A DNA stretch of 64,000 bases from DATFDN01 sp963756495 (GTDB lineage: Bacteria > Pseudomonadota > Alphaproteobacteria > Acetobacterales > Acetobacteraceae), in assembly GCA_963756495.1 (NCBI GenBank), contig CAVWNS010000009.1:1-64000 (forward strand). The letters run 5' to 3'. Positions 1 to 10,199 of the stretch are shown one piece after another. How positions within the stretch are numbered: position 1 is the stretch's first letter; each line of letters starts with the position of its first letter. The position numbers and the translations under genes are program-made. The notes below the pieces were generated by a model. The model had not been told where the DNA came from and ran no database searches. It worked only from the letters and a program-made list of their open reading frames with translations.

Positions 1-150
1 TCTGCGGCTAATTTCTCTGCATTGTCTGTCATGGAGCTATGTCGCCCCTTTCTATTTCTCAACTCGCGTGTAAAGCTACTGTACACTCAGGGGGCACTAC
101 TTTACAAGGTGGGTTAAAATTATGTGGTTTCCCCAGTGTTTAGGATTGCC

Positions 151-300
151 TCAATGTTGGCCTTCAAAGATCGGAAGGTCATGCTCAACCACCTCCCAAA
201 CAATATCTGGATCAATTCCAAAATCGATATGGACGATGACATTTCGCATACCACTCATCCTCCCCCACGATATCTCTGGATGTTGCTTCTTGAAATCTGA
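151..300 (-). pseudogene. HepT-like (DUF86) ribonuclease toxin, C-terminal fragment
   Basis: The last ~49 residues of a HepT/MNT-type toxin. The reading contains a HPEISW segment followed by RNVIVH, which fits the R-X4-H catalytic signature of HepT RNases, and then a DPDIVWEVV segment typical of the family's last helix. HepT proteins are normally ~110-140 aa and pair with a MNT nucleotidyltransferase antitoxin. Here the N-terminal half is missing: at about position 300 the frame runs backwards into a nucleotide-sugar dehydratase fragment, and no antitoxin is visible. It is a relic or a join artefact, not a working toxin. The 1-150 stretch to its left holds nothing I recognise. Confidence 0.55.
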
Positions 301-1192
301 GGGTTCGAACGTCGCGATTTGCCGGCAGAGCTCGCTGCCGATCGAAACCGCCCGCACCGGTAACGAGCACGACTTGATCTTCCAGATGAGGCCGCAGCGC
401 CGCGGTGTCGACGACCACCGGCTCCCGCGCCCGGACGTCTTCCAAGCGGATGTCGCGAATGCGCGAGATCGTCACCTTGTCGTTCAGAATCTCGGTCGCG
501 TCGGGGAGCACTTTGACCATTGGAGCGGCGGCGGCGCGGCTACAAAAATCTTTGATCTTATTGATGATCGGCAGCGGCGCGGCGGGAATGGCCACGATAA
601 CCGAATCGACCGGATGACGAACGAGGATCGACGGCAGATCCTCGATGCCGCCGAGGATGCGCACGCCGTCGACGCGCTTTATCGCGACGCCGTCGTCAAC
701 GCAGCCGATGACGCGCATCGGCAGCGTGCGGTCTTCTTGAATCGCGCGGATCAGGTTCACGGCCAGCATGCCCACGCCGACCACGAGGACCTTCTGTGCG
801 TTCGGCCGCTGCGTGTAGAGGAACGTGCGCAGAAGCACCATTGCAATGCGCAGGAACATACGCAGGATGAAACCGAGCATCGCGGCGATGACGACGAGCC
901 GGCCCGACATGTGCTCGAGCGGACCCGGCAGCAGCCAAACGCACGCCAATGCGAGCACCGTTCCGCCTGCAGCGCCGTAAAGCAACCGAAGGACGTCGTG
1001 AAAGTCGAACGTGCGGGCGCTCTCGTAGCGCCACTGCACGTAGGCTCCCGTGACGAAAAGCAGTGCCGCCAGCAGCAGGAGTTGGCCCGCGCCGGCGGAG
1101 TGAATGTATCCCACGCCCGTTGCTACGTACACCGCAATGATGAGCACCGCAAAATCGGCTGTCATCAGGCCGAAGCGTAGTTCAGGGCGCAT
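300..1192 (-). pseudogene. CapD/WbpM/PglF-type nucleotide-sugar 4,6-dehydratase, N-terminal part only
   Basis: The N-terminal half of a membrane-bound polysaccharide biosynthesis dehydratase. About four hydrophobic segments lie within the first 120 residues. A CoA-binding-type Rossmann region follows (LVVGVGMLAVNLIRA near residue 150, with VIGCVDD downstream). The second nucleotide-binding motif, LVTGAGG, starts near residue 275. One extra T after that motif shifts the frame, and the correct continuation (IGSELCRQI) is in another frame. The SDR catalytic domain (Y-x3-K and beyond, ~300 residues) is absent because the sequence switches to the HepT fragment near 300. Family members are ~600-650 aa. 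In intact form the protein makes UDP-4-keto-6-deoxy sugars for surface glycans. Confidence 0.75.
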
Positions 1193-1427
1193 TCCCGCGA
1201 ATGCGGAGATCGGCAGAAGTGGCTAGTCTCATCGCTCAGCGGCATTGTACCGCCCAACGCTCGCCGGGGGCAGATTGCCGACGTACCGCACTTCCAGGCG
1301 AATCGAACCGTACCGTGCTACCGAAAGGCCTAGTGGGCGCGGGGGATGAGAATAAACGCCCGATGCGGGTACGAGATAACGGCCGCTCGGTCGAGCGCTG
1401 TTGCTACGTTGGAGGATGTGGTCCCGT

Positions 1428-2001
1428 ATGAATGCTTTCGATCGCGCCGCGTCGCTGCCGGGCTACCTGTGGCGCGCGTATCAGGAACACACGCTGAACG
1501 AATTTCACCGGCGCCGTTTGCGGCACGTGCACATGGCGTCCGGCGTAATCGTACGCGGCTCCGAGCGCATCACCGCGGGACGGCGCGTCTTCTTCGATCA
1601 CCGCTCGTCCTTGAATTGCAACACGGAGGCTGGATTCATCACCCTGGGCGACAACGTGGAGATCGGTCCGTACAGCATACTTTGGGGCGGCGGCGGAATA
1701 ACGATCGGCAACAACGTCCACATCGGAACGCACGTGCACATCACGTCGATGGAAGGCGAGCAGATTTCTGCCGACACGGTCGATCCGTTTACGCCACTCG
1801 AAATCATTCGCTCACCCGTCGTGATCGGCGATCACGTGCTGATATTCGCACGCCGTGATCGTTCCGGGCATAACCATCGGTCATCACGCGGCAATCGCGG
1901 CAGGTGCAGTCGTAACCGCGGACGTGCCGCCGTACGCGCTCGTCGGCGGCGTTCCGGCGAAGGTGATACGCAGCACCGCCGAATCCGTCGAATCGGCCTG
2001 A
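1428..2001 (+). CDS. Left-handed beta-helix (hexapeptide) acyltransferase, WcaF/LpxA-like, frameshifted
   Basis: Sugar O-acetyltransferase type protein, probably modifying a surface polysaccharide. Hexapeptide-repeat rungs are visible (ITLGDNVEIGPYSI, ITIGNNVHIGTHVHI, VVIGDHVLI). After a frameshift near 1850 they continue in another frame with further rungs and the typical end LVGGVPAKVI before a TGA at 1999. Joined, it is ~190 aa, normal for the family. The ATG at 1428 was chosen because a GGAGG lies 12 bases upstream; an ATG at 1416 is too close to that site. It is divergent from the dehydratase fragment at 300-1192 and followed by a strong terminator. The single-base break looks more like a sequence error than decay. 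Confidence 0.7.
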
Positions 2002-2016
2002 CCCAACAAACACCGC

Positions 2017-2048
2017 AAGAGAGACCGGCAAGCCGGTCTCTCTTTTTG
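2017..2048. terminator. Intrinsic terminator, possibly bidirectional
   Basis: A near-perfect hairpin with an AGAGAGACCGGC stem arm, an AA loop and a matching arm runs into TTTTT. It sits between the convergent acyltransferase (plus) and lipoprotein (minus), so it can serve both. Confidence 0.85.
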
Positions 2049-2067
2049 CGCTTCGGGGGTGCTCAGA

Positions 2068-2979
2068 TTAGTTCGAGATACCGAAGGAGACTTGCGGCAG
2101 GCATCCGGATGACCCAGCCGGACATGCTTGTCCGTTGGTAGAGGTCGGAAGCGATCCGTAGACCAGGAAGATCGCGACGTGGTGGCTGAGCAGCAGCGCC
2201 GTCGGCGTGCCGGTGTACAGCGTATACGAGTTGACCAGTCGCGTCCCGCTCCGTCTTTGCCGCTCACCGTGCCGACGTATATCGCCGGCATTCCGGTCGC
2301 TCCCGCGACGGTGCTCAAATTCTGTCCCCAGATGTCGAAGAGCGTCTGTAGATTGTACTGCGCGGGCGGCGCGGTATTTTTCCAAGTCCCGACGATTGAC
2401 GGATTTCAACGTGGATGATGCCGGACGCGCCGTGCGTGTGAATGCTGTAGGCGCAGGTGAAGCCTGTGACCGGCTCGTCGGTAGTCGGGTTCGCCATGCC
2501 GATCGCGTCCGGAATCGCGAACGCGGTGCCGTTGACGTAGATCCGACGAATGCGTGGACGTGGTAGTTAGCGGACGTCATCGACGATTCGCTGCTCAACG
2601 CACAGGCGCTCAAGTGTGGTCAGATCGGCAGCCGGCATTGTACTGACATCGTCCGCCACGTCGCATCGCCGGTGCTCGACAATCGGTACGGCGCCCGTTG
2701 TTGCCCCAGTTGTCGGTTCCCCAGATCGGACCGTCGTACGCGTCGTAATCGGTGGCGCTCACCGCGACGCTGCCGCTGGGAGTCTGCGTCGGGGAGGTGG
2801 TTGGCGTAGTGGTGGGAGCAACCGTCGGCGTAGCCGTCGGCGTCGCCGTGGGATGGGTAGAGCCTCCGGGATTCGGCGTGGGTGGGGTCGGGTTGCCGGG
2901 CCCGCCACCGCCAGCAAGCGGCGAGAAACGCCAGGACACCGATGCTCAGCACGAATCCCGAGATTCGCAATGCTTTCAT
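2068..2979 (-). CDS. Thr/Pro-rich lipoprotein of unknown function, multiply frameshifted
   Basis: Begins MKALRISG, continues as a hydrophobic stretch and ends in a lipobox-like LAAC followed by glycines, so it is a predicted lipoprotein signal. A low-complexity linker of TPT/TAT repeats (~45 residues) follows, then a soluble domain with NYHVHAFVG, a SIHTHGASGIIHVE segment, NTAPPAQYNLQTLFDIWG and a C-terminus ending VSFGISN. The pieces lie in at least four frames, so several indels separate them; reassembled it is ~300 aa. The His-rich middle could bind metal, but that is a guess. PT-repeat lipoproteins of this style are unusual for Acetobacteraceae and support a foreign origin of the first 3 kb. 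Confidence 0.6.
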
Positions 2980-3103
2980 TATCCTAAATCCTTTAGCGCG
3001 AGATGCGGGCAAGTAAGTCCGTATAAATCGTAGCGGTCAAGCGTGGCACTTCGCGTGAAGCGCTCTGGGCAGGGCGCTGGGAAGAAGGCACGCGTGCGGT
3101 TAC

Positions 3104-4374
<1,271 letters not shown>

Positions 4375-4637
4375 TCATCTCAACCATGACCCAAAACACC
4401 CAGGCCACAGCATCAACGAACAGATCCAAACCCATCCATCACCCCACCATGCCACGCCAAGACAACCATCCCAGCACAACACGGCAAGAGACCCTCTAGA
4501 GCATCGTAACGCATCAATAAAGATACATCACAAGCATCCCAAAAAGACATCAATGGATCAGCCCAGATCACCAGACCTGCCCCCATCAATCCCCCAACCA
4601 GGCAGCGAACCCAATCACCACCCCGCAGGACGCCACC

Positions 4638-4670
4638 GACGTATCCCTTCCATCCAGATACAATTGTCAA
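4638..4670 (-). promoter_or_regulatory. Candidate rRNA promoter or leader element upstream of 16S
   Basis: TTGACA (reverse complement at 4665-4670), with a weak GGATAC-like -10 about 17 bases downstream, lies some 290 bases upstream of the 16S 5' end. The whole 4375-4856 stretch carries no convincing gene. It is less GC-rich than its surroundings and fits an rRNA leader. The placement is tentative. Confidence 0.3.
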
Positions 4671-4856
4671 TGAACAAACACGGATCAAGGCACCTCTCGC
4701 GGGTACCGTCGGTCCCTGTCGATCCTCGCCACCTTTTAACAGGGGGCAAGGACCTTATCGGAGCCGCCACGGCGAAGCAAGTGGTTCGTCGCGCGGTGAG
4801 CAGGTATCTAGGCCTCGGCCGGCGCACGGTCAACCCTTCTTTGTCGGGCGCCTTTT

Positions 4857-5838
4857 TCAACGCGCGCCGTGATAGGCGTGGAACCAGGCCACGAACCGGG
4901 CAATCCCCTCGGCCAGGGGGGTCCGGGGCGCGAACCCCGTCAGGGCCGAAATCGCCCGCACGTCGGCGAAGGTCTCCTCCACGTCGGCCTCGGGCCGCGG
5001 CGCGTCGCGGATCACCGCCCGCCGGCCAAGCGCCTGCTCGAGCAGTCGGACCAGCGTGCCGACCTCCTCGGCCCGATGATTGCCGATGTTGAGGACGCGG
5101 ACGGGCAATTCGGTCGTCGGGCGGCCGGTCCAGCGCGCCCAGCACGCCCGCCACGATGTCGTCGATGTAGGTGAAGTCGCGCTTGAGCCGGCCGCCTTCG
5201 TAGACGGTAATCGGCTCTCCGGCCGCGATCGCCCGGGCGAAGCTGTAATAGGCCATGTCCGGCCGGCCCCAGGGTCCATAGACGGTGAAGAACCGCAGCC
5301 CCGTCTGCGGCAGCCCGAACAGGTGCGCGTAGGCGTAGCTCATCAGCTCGTCGGCGCGCTTCGTCGCCGCATAGAGCGACACCGGTGCATCCACCCGGTC
5401 GGTCTCGCTGAACGGCAATTGCCGATTGGCACCGTACACCGAGGACGAGCTGGCATAGACCAGGTGGCGCAAGCCCGGCAGCCGGCGCGCCGCCTCCTGC
5501 ACGACCAGATGGCCCATGACGTTGGCCTGCACATACGCATAGGGGTCCACCATCGAGTGGCGAACGCCCGCCTGCGCGGCAAGGTGAACGATCCGGTCGA
5601 TCCCGCGCTCCTCCTCGACAAGGGCGTGCAGCCCCGCGCGATCCGCCACGTCGAGGCGACGGAACGTGAACCCCGGACGCTTTTCGAGGCGCGCACAGCG
5701 CGCTTCTTTCAGCCCGGGGTCATAGTAGCGGTTCATATTGTCGATGCCGATCACCCGCTCGCCCCTGTCGAGCAGGGCCTCGGCCACGTGCATGCCGATG
5801 AAGCCGGCCGCCCCGCTCAGGAGAACCGCGCCGCTCAC
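4857..5838 (-). CDS. NAD-dependent epimerase (UDP-glucuronate 4-epimerase-like), one frameshift
   Basis: Extended SDR that interconverts UDP-glucuronate and UDP-galacturonate, or a close substrate, for capsule or LPS. Visible: the Rossmann motif GAAGFIGMHVAEALL at residues ~9-23; DNMNRYYDPGLKEAR, typical of UDP-GlcA epimerases; the catalytic serines ASSSSVYG; YAATKRADE (Y-x3-K); and FFTVYGPWGRPDMA, which is diagnostic of this subfamily. A one-base shift near 5115 moves the last ~85 residues (VLNIGNHRAEEVG... to FVAWFHAYHG) into another frame. Joined length is ~325 aa, normal. The shift splits two conserved halves and is probably a sequence error. The gene ends about 480 bases before the 16S 5' end, on the same strand. 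Confidence 0.85.
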
Positions 5839-5904
5839 GACCGCTCTCCGCGGGCAGGCCTTGTCCGCACCATGCCGAAACGCCTCCTGCTGTCCGTCAG
5901 GAAA

Positions 5905-6870
5905 TTACACGCCCGGCACGATGCGCGCCACCGCCTCCGAGGCGCCCAGGTCCGTGGCGGCCTGCTCGGATCGCCAGAGTCGGCCCAGGAGAATGAGCGC
6001 GGTCAGCGCGCTCATCATCCCGCCTGGGAACAGGACCACGAACGCCCCGAGCTGTTGGTCGGCCTGCGCGTCGATCCCCGGGAACACCCGCCCGCACAGG
6101 TCGTACCACGGATAGAGGTCACCCCTCGCCACCACCAGAATCCCCCCCAGCGCGATCTGCGGCAACTGCACGCTCAGCGCCAGCACGATGCGCCCCGCGA
6201 GCGAGAGCCCGGACGAGACCACGGGATCGAGGACCAGGCAGAAGAAGAAGATGCCGTCCACGAGCATGCTCCAGTCCATCACGGCGGCCAGCCGGGAATC
6301 CACCATCGCCCGGAACTGCACCGGCGGGATGAGCCAGAGGGCAATGAGCCCGACGAACAGGAATGCGGCCAGGACCGGCGTCTGCACGACCCGGCAGACA
6401 CGCCGAACCGCGCGCGCCCGCGTCACGCGAAGGGCCCAGCGCGGCATGCCTCGCGCCAGCACCTCGCCCGGCCAGGCGAGCGCGATGAGGAACGGCCCGA
6501 GATGGTGCAGAATTAAGTGCTGCACCCGGTGCAGGAAGAACATGTGCTCGGCGAGGTACAAGAAGCGGGTCTGCAGGACGGCGTAGGTCAGTCCGACACC
6601 GGCCACAAAGGCAGCTTGCCGCGCCCGGCTCGGACGGCAGGCGAGCGGTGTTTGTGCAAGCCCGCGGGCATACCACCACAGGCCCACGAGCGCGGCGAGG
6701 TACTCCGACCAGGAGAATTCCCAGGGAGCGATGACGGGCAGCCCCGCCGGATGCTGCCGGCAGAGCCAGGAGAGCAGCAGCCCGCCGGCAAGGAACACCG
6801 CCAGCGCCCCGATCTCCGGGCCATCCAGCGCCACACCCGTCCAGCGCGCTTCAGTATCCGCTATTGGCAT
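5905..6870 (-). CDS. CtaG/CAA3-type cytochrome c oxidase assembly membrane protein
   Basis: Polytopic inner-membrane protein of the caa3_CtaG family, involved in copper delivery or assembly of haem-copper oxidases. About seven hydrophobic segments can be counted. The signature helix holds EHMFFLHRVQHLILHH, whose histidines are the putative copper ligands. ATG at 6870 gives ~321 aa; a longer in-frame start at 6969 would overlap the divergent SCO gene and add a charged, unlikely leader. It is head-to-head with the SCO1/SenC gene (98 bp between starts), so both probably share a control region and act in oxidase copper insertion. Confidence 0.85.
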   Translation of the reverse strand: MPIADTEARWTGVALDGPEIGALAVFLAGGLLLSWLCRQHPAGLPVIAPWEFSWSEYLAALVGLWWYARGLAQTPLACRPSRARQAAFVAGVGLTYAVLQTRFLYLAEHMFFLHRVQHLILHHLGPFLIALAWPGEVLARGMPRWALRVTRARAVRRVCRVVQTPVLAAFLFVGLIALWLIPPVQFRAMVDSRLAAVMDWSMLVDGIFFFCLVLDPVVSSGLSLAGRIVLALSVQLPQIALGGILVVARGDLYPWYDLCGRVFPGIDAQADQQLGAFVVLFPGGMMSALTALILLGRLWRSEQAATDLGASEAVARIVPGV

Positions 6871-6968
6871 GCTGGAAGGGTGGCCAAGCGGGCGCGCCGT
6901 CGCAAGTGATCTGCTCGCGAGGCGACGCGGGCTTCCGAATGCTGGCCTTGCGGACCAAGCTGGCTGCA

Positions 6969-7619
6969 ATGCCGAACCCGATCCGTCTTGGGCGTCCGAT
7001 GCCGCGCCGCGCTCTCGTTCTGACTGGCGCGGGGCTGCTCGCCGGCACAGGGCCGGCGCGAGCAGGGACGGAGAACGTCGCGGGGAGCCTGCCTCCCCTC
7101 GCCTTTCGCATGCGTCGCGCCGAAGACGGCGCGATGGTCACCGAGGCGGCCTTCCGCGGCTCGGTCGTGCTGCTCTATTTCGGCTACACGTTCTGTCCCG
7201 ACATCTGCCCGACGACGCTTGCCAATATCGCCGCCGTGCTGAACGCGCTCGGCGATCAAGCGGCTCGCGTGCGGGTGCTGTTCGTGACCGTCGATCCGGA
7301 CCGCGATACGCTGGCCGCCCTGCGCCAGTTCACCGCGCCCTTCGGAGGGGCTGTCATCGGGCTGCGGCCCACACCCGACATGCTGGCCGTCGTCGCCCGG
7401 CGTTACCGCGTCGCTTACTCCGTCCAGCCAACCGGGCCGGGGCAGGCCTATGCCGTCACGCACGCGGCGGGTGTCTACGTGTTCGATCCGGCCGGCGCCG
7501 CACGGAGCCTCCTGACCGGCCTCGACGAACCCAGCCCCGATCTGGCGGGCGCCGCGGCCGCGATCCGGCAGGCGGCGGCGCGCACGCCGGGTCTGCTTGC
7601 GCGCCTGCTCGGGCAGTGA
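6969..7619 (+). CDS. SCO1/SenC family copper chaperone for cytochrome c oxidase
   Basis: Thioredoxin-fold copper chaperone acting on the periplasmic face. The copper-binding CPDIC motif lies in GYTFCPDICPTTLANI (residues ~70-85). The conserved distal histidine is in the AVTHAAGVYVFD segment, and LFVTVDPDRDT is the family's central motif. The N-terminus (MPRRALVL followed by hydrophobic residues and a GPARAG segment) looks like a signal peptide or anchor. ATG 6969 was taken; 6999 is an equally good start and places the signal sequence at the very N-terminus. It is paired divergently with the CtaG-type gene, which fits a shared role. It is convergent with the methyltransferase 26 bases downstream. 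Confidence 0.88.
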   Translation: MPNPIRLGRPMPRRALVLTGAGLLAGTGPARAGTENVAGSLPPLAFRMRRAEDGAMVTEAAFRGSVVLLYFGYTFCPDICPTTLANIAAVLNALGDQAARVRVLFVTVDPDRDTLAALRQFTAPFGGAVIGLRPTPDMLAVVARRYRVAYSVQPTGPGQAYAVTHAAGVYVFDPAGAARSLLTGLDEPSPDLAGAAAAIRQAAARTPGLLARLLGQ

Positions 7620-7645
7620 CCCGGACGGAGCATCGGCCGGCGATC

Positions 7646-8314
7646 TCAGAATGTGAAAACGGGCTTTGGAAGCAGCGCCGGCAGGAGTGGCGTCGCACAA
7701 TCAAACATCGGTTGAGCACGCAGTCCTGCCGGCGTGGGCTCGGCGAGCACCGCAGAGCCCATCGCGCCGACTGCCGCGCGCACTGTCACGAGCCGCCCGG
7801 TGTCGGCGCGCAACTGCAACCCGAGCACGGCGGGAATCTCGTGCACCGCGCCCTCGATCAGGATCAGGTCGTAGGGCGCTCCTGAAGGCAGGCCTTTCGC
7901 AAGTGGGCCGACCACAACGCTCACGCCGGGGGCGATCTCGGCCAGGATGCGTTCCGCGAAGGCGGCCAGTCCGCGGTCCTCCTCCAGCGCCGTGACCCGC
8001 ACGCCGCATCGCGCGAGCACGGCAGCCCCGTAGCCGACCCCCGCGCCCACCACCAGCGCCCGCTCCGGCGGACTGGGTGCCGCGAGCTGGACGAGACGGG
8101 CAATCACCATCGGCTCCATGAGCACGCGCCCGCCGCCCAGCGGTATGTCCTCGTCAAAATAAGCCAGCGTCCGCAGCCGACCCGGCAGGAATCGCTCGCG
8201 CGGCAGGTCGCGCATTGCCGACAGCACCCGCGGGTCGATCACCCTGTTGGGCCGAAGCTGGCTGTCCACCATTCGGTTGCGCGCGTCGGCGTAGTCGAAG
8301 GCCTCGTTGTCCAT
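7646..8314 (-). CDS. Protein-L-isoaspartate O-methyltransferase-like protein
   Basis: SAM-dependent methyltransferase of the PCMT fold, ~222 aa. It begins with the alphaproteobacterial signature DYADARNRMVDSQLRPNRV. LPRERFLP then leads to the SAM motif I VVGAGVGYGAAVLA and the acidic ALEED of motif post-I, with a LILIEGAVHEIP strand further on. Alphaproteobacterial copies of this subtype often sit beside outer-membrane export genes and may not repair isoaspartate. ATG 8314 was chosen because homology starts there; the in-frame extension to 8371 has no family character. Confidence 0.85.
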   Translation of the reverse strand: MDNEAFDYADARNRMVDSQLRPNRVIDPRVLSAMRDLPRERFLPGRLRTLAYFDEDIPLGGGRVLMEPMVIARLVQLAAPSPPERALVVGAGVGYGAAVLARCGVRVTALEEDRGLAAFAERILAEIAPGVSVVVGPLAKGLPSGAPYDLILIEGAVHEIPAVLGLQLRADTGRLVTVRAAVGAMGSAVLAEPTPAGLRAQPMFDCATPLLPALLPKPVFTF

Positions 8315-8383
8315 GCTGGGCTCGGGTCCCTGGAGGGCGTTCTTATAGAAGCGCCCCGAGCCACGCGCCAATCCGCACTGTCA

Positions 8384-8402
8384 GGCCGGGCTTGGCCCGG
8401 CC
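8384..8402. repeat. Perfect GC hairpin upstream of the methyltransferase gene
   Basis: GGCCGGGC, a TTG loop and GCCCGGCC form a perfect 8-bp stem, 70 bases upstream of the methyltransferase start at 8314. It has no T-run, so it is more like a REP-type palindrome than a terminator. Confidence 0.5.
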
Positions 8403-8566
8403 CAGGTACCTGCAGCGTTGAGCAGGCCAAGGTTAACCGCCAAGAAGCACCGGTTCTCCACCACGTCAGGGGATATGATTCTTGCTACAAAGCTGACGTT
8501 GAAGCTGAAGTTAAAGTTGAAGCTGGGTTTGCCCCGCTTTCGTGGACGGTTTCGGGGCTTGGGTGA

Positions 8567-9313
8567 TTACGCGGCGGCTTTGAACGCTTGGGTCTGTTCC
8601 TCCTCTTCGTTGATGGGCGATTGGTAGCCCAGGGCGGAGTGGAGGCGGAAAGGGTTGTAGAACCCTTCGATGAAGCTGAAGCAGGCCATGCGAGCCTCGG
8701 CCTGGGAGGCGAAACGCCGTCTGGCGAGCAGTTCGCACTCGAGCGTGGAAAAGAAGCTTTCGGCCATTGCGTTATCATAGGCGTCGCCAACCGATCCCAT
8801 CGACGGCCGCACACCGGCTTCATGGCAGCGGTTGCCGAAGGCGATGGGCAGCGGTTGCCGAAGGCGATGGCGGTGTATTGCGAGCCCTGGTCGCTGTGAT
8901 GGATCACATCGCAGGGCCGTCGCTGGCGCCGGGCGGCCTTCCTTGTCCCGACGGGTCGTCACCGGGCCGCTGCCACGGTGACAGGCGCCGACCAGTCCGG
9001 CACGACGCATCAACCGAGCCACTCGCTTGCGGCCGTGACGCTGCCCGATCGCCCGCAGGGCGGCATGAATGCGCGGTGCACCGTAGGTCTTGCGGGAGCT
9101 GGCGTGCACCGTCCTGATCCGCTGTAGCAGCGCCGCGTCGGCGACGGCACGATCCGAAGGCGGCCGCTTCAGCCACGCGTAGTAGCCCGCCGTCGGCACG
9201 CCGAGCACGCGTGCCATCGGGGCGATCGGGAAGGTGGCCTGGTTCGCGTTCATGAACTCGAAGACCCGGACGGGATCGCGCCGGTCTCGCGTGCGAACCA
9301 GGCCGCCGCTCAA
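8567..9313 (-). pseudogene. IS3 transposase OrfB, internally deleted and frameshifted
   Basis: The DDE integrase part of an IS3 transposase. The N-terminal region (RVLGVPTAGYYAWLKRP, TYGAPRIHAAL, RVARLMRRAGLVG) and the C-terminal region (GSVGDAYDNAMAESFFSTLE, with the catalytic E) are intact. Between them the expected region with the first catalytic Asp (DITYI type) is deleted by ~50 residues. The second Asp motif (HHSDQGSQYT) is pushed into another frame by a 23-base tandem duplication at 8824-8868. With one catalytic Asp gone and the other out of frame, it cannot be active. OrfA lies directly upstream and overlaps by 4 bases, as expected for programmed -1 frameshifting. Confidence 0.85.
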
Positions 9314-9585
9314 GAGAGAATGTCGCGCTCCAGCCGCAGCTGCTTGTTCTCACGCTGCGATCTGGCCAGCTCGTCACGCTCGGCAGCGGGCAGAGCCGCC
9401 TCGGACGCAAGCGGTTTCGCCTCCCGCCGGCCCTCCTCGCGGTCGGCTTGGGCCACCCAGTTGCGGATCGCTTGCGATGACGGTTCGAACTCGCGGGCCA
9501 AATCGACCGCATCGCGACCGGCGCGGACCAGATCGGCCATCTGGCGACGGAACTCAGCCGAATAGGGCGGGCGTGTCTTGGGCAT
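9310..9585 (-). CDS. IS3-family OrfA, helix-turn-helix transposase subunit
   Basis: ~91 aa HTH protein: YSAEFRRQMADLVRAGR, then DLAREFEPSSQAIRNWVAQAD, and a C-terminal leucine-zipper-like stretch ENKQLRLERDIL ending at the overlap with OrfB. It appears complete, but its partner is dead. ATG 9585 was chosen because family homology begins at MPKTRPPY; the longer start at 9624 reads into the terminal repeat. Confidence 0.85.
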   Translation of the reverse strand: MPKTRPPYSAEFRRQMADLVRAGRDAVDLAREFEPSSQAIRNWVAQADREEGRREAKPLASEAALPAAERDELARSQRENKQLRLERDILS

Positions 9586-9656
9586 CGGTGAAGCCTCCGT
9601 TGAAAGCCTGAACGGCTCCACCAAACCGGGGTAGCTTCAGCTTTAACTTCAGCTTT

Positions 9657-9853
9657 CGTTCGAGGGCCGCATCGTCCAGCTCCGGTGGCACCGGCCAGGT
9701 GATGTCCACCACCGCGGCCCGGCGCAGATACTCCGCCATCGTGTAGCGGCTGCCGCCGATCATTGCCGCGATCTGATGGCCGCTGTGGCCGCAGACGTGT
9801 TTGAGGCGGACGACCTCTCGAACCTGACGCGTCGGCAGTCTCTGGCCTGGCAT
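9657..9853 (-). pseudogene. IS21-family IstA transposase, N-terminal fragment
   Basis: The first ~65 residues of an IstA-like transposase (MPGQRLPTRQVREVVRLKH, GHSGHQIAAMIGGSRYTMAEYLRRA). The gene breaks off after DDAALER where the IS3 element begins. IstA is normally ~500 aa and followed by the IstB ATPase; neither remainder is nearby. The two direct repeats at 9961-10001, upstream of it, look like the end of the same IS21 element. Confidence 0.75.
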
Positions 9854-9960
9854 GGCGCTCCCCATGTTGCTGGGAGCGACCCGGCGGTCGGTGGACGACT
9901 GCTCGCGATCCGCGCCGCCAACCCCTACTCAGGGGTGGCTGGGATGCCTCGGAATGGGTA

Positions 9961-10001
9961 GCTGGCTTCCGTCGGAATCACCGGCTGGCTTGCGTCGGAA
10001 T
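9961..10001. repeat. Two direct repeats of an IS21-type terminus
   Basis: GCTGGCTTCCGTCGGAAT at 9961-9978 and GCTGGCTTGCGTCGGAAT at 9984-10001 differ at one base. IS21 elements have several such transposase-binding repeats per end. They lie just upstream of the istA fragment and in the correct position for its left end. Confidence 0.6.
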
Positions 10002-10089
10002 GCGCACGCGGCTTCCTCGAGCGGGACCGGGTGCCGGTTGAGCCCTTCAAAGAGCTGATGGCGTCTGACCGGAGGGATGAAGGGGCTCA

Positions 10090-10199
10090 TACCAAGTCTC
10101 TCTGATCAGAACGTATGGGAAGCTTGCCACTCTCCGGACAGCCCGCCTCTTTCGTGGAGGACACCGGCTCTGTGGGTTCTGATCAGAGAGACTCGGTAT
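10090..10199. mobile_element. MITE copy 1 (~106 bp, TA-flanked)
   Basis: Non-coding mini-element with long terminal inverted repeats starting CCAAGTCTCTCTGATCAG (10092 onward) and ending in its inverse with one mismatch, flanked by TA on both sides. A TA target fits IS630/Tc1-mariner-type mobilisation. The ~63-base core is nearly identical to copy 2 at 10798-10906. Confidence 0.85.

Larger units (their letters stand above)
8490..9655 (-). mobile_element. IS3-family insertion sequence with extended AAG/CTG-rich ends, defective
   Basis: An element with overlapping orfA and orfB. Its ends are imperfect inverted repeats: CCCCGCTTTCGTGGACGGTT near 8530-8550 pairs with CCCCGGTTTGGTGGAGCCGT (reverse complement) near 9612-9635. 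Outside these, both ends carry the same run of GAAGCTGAAGTTAAAG type, inverted, so the repeats extend to ~8490 and ~9655. The element has landed in an IS21-type istA gene, whose N-terminal codons continue beyond its right edge. The rest of istA is not on the left side, so the host gene was also deleted. Confidence 0.75.

Noticed and set aside
151..300. Working HepT-MNT toxin-antitoxin system
   Set aside because: Only the last ~49 residues of HepT are present and no MNT partner is visible.
5080..6516. Long plus-strand open frame (478 codons) over the epimerase and CtaG genes
   Set aside because: High-GC shadow frame; composition is Arg/Pro/His-rich without motifs, and the opposite strand has well-conserved proteins.
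8490..8530. Possible CRISPR or tandem repeat from the AAGCTGAAG runs near 8.5 and 9.64 kb
   Set aside because: Only two inverted occurrences at the ends of an IS3 element, with no spacers; they are terminal repeats. No CRISPR array was seen anywhere in the window.
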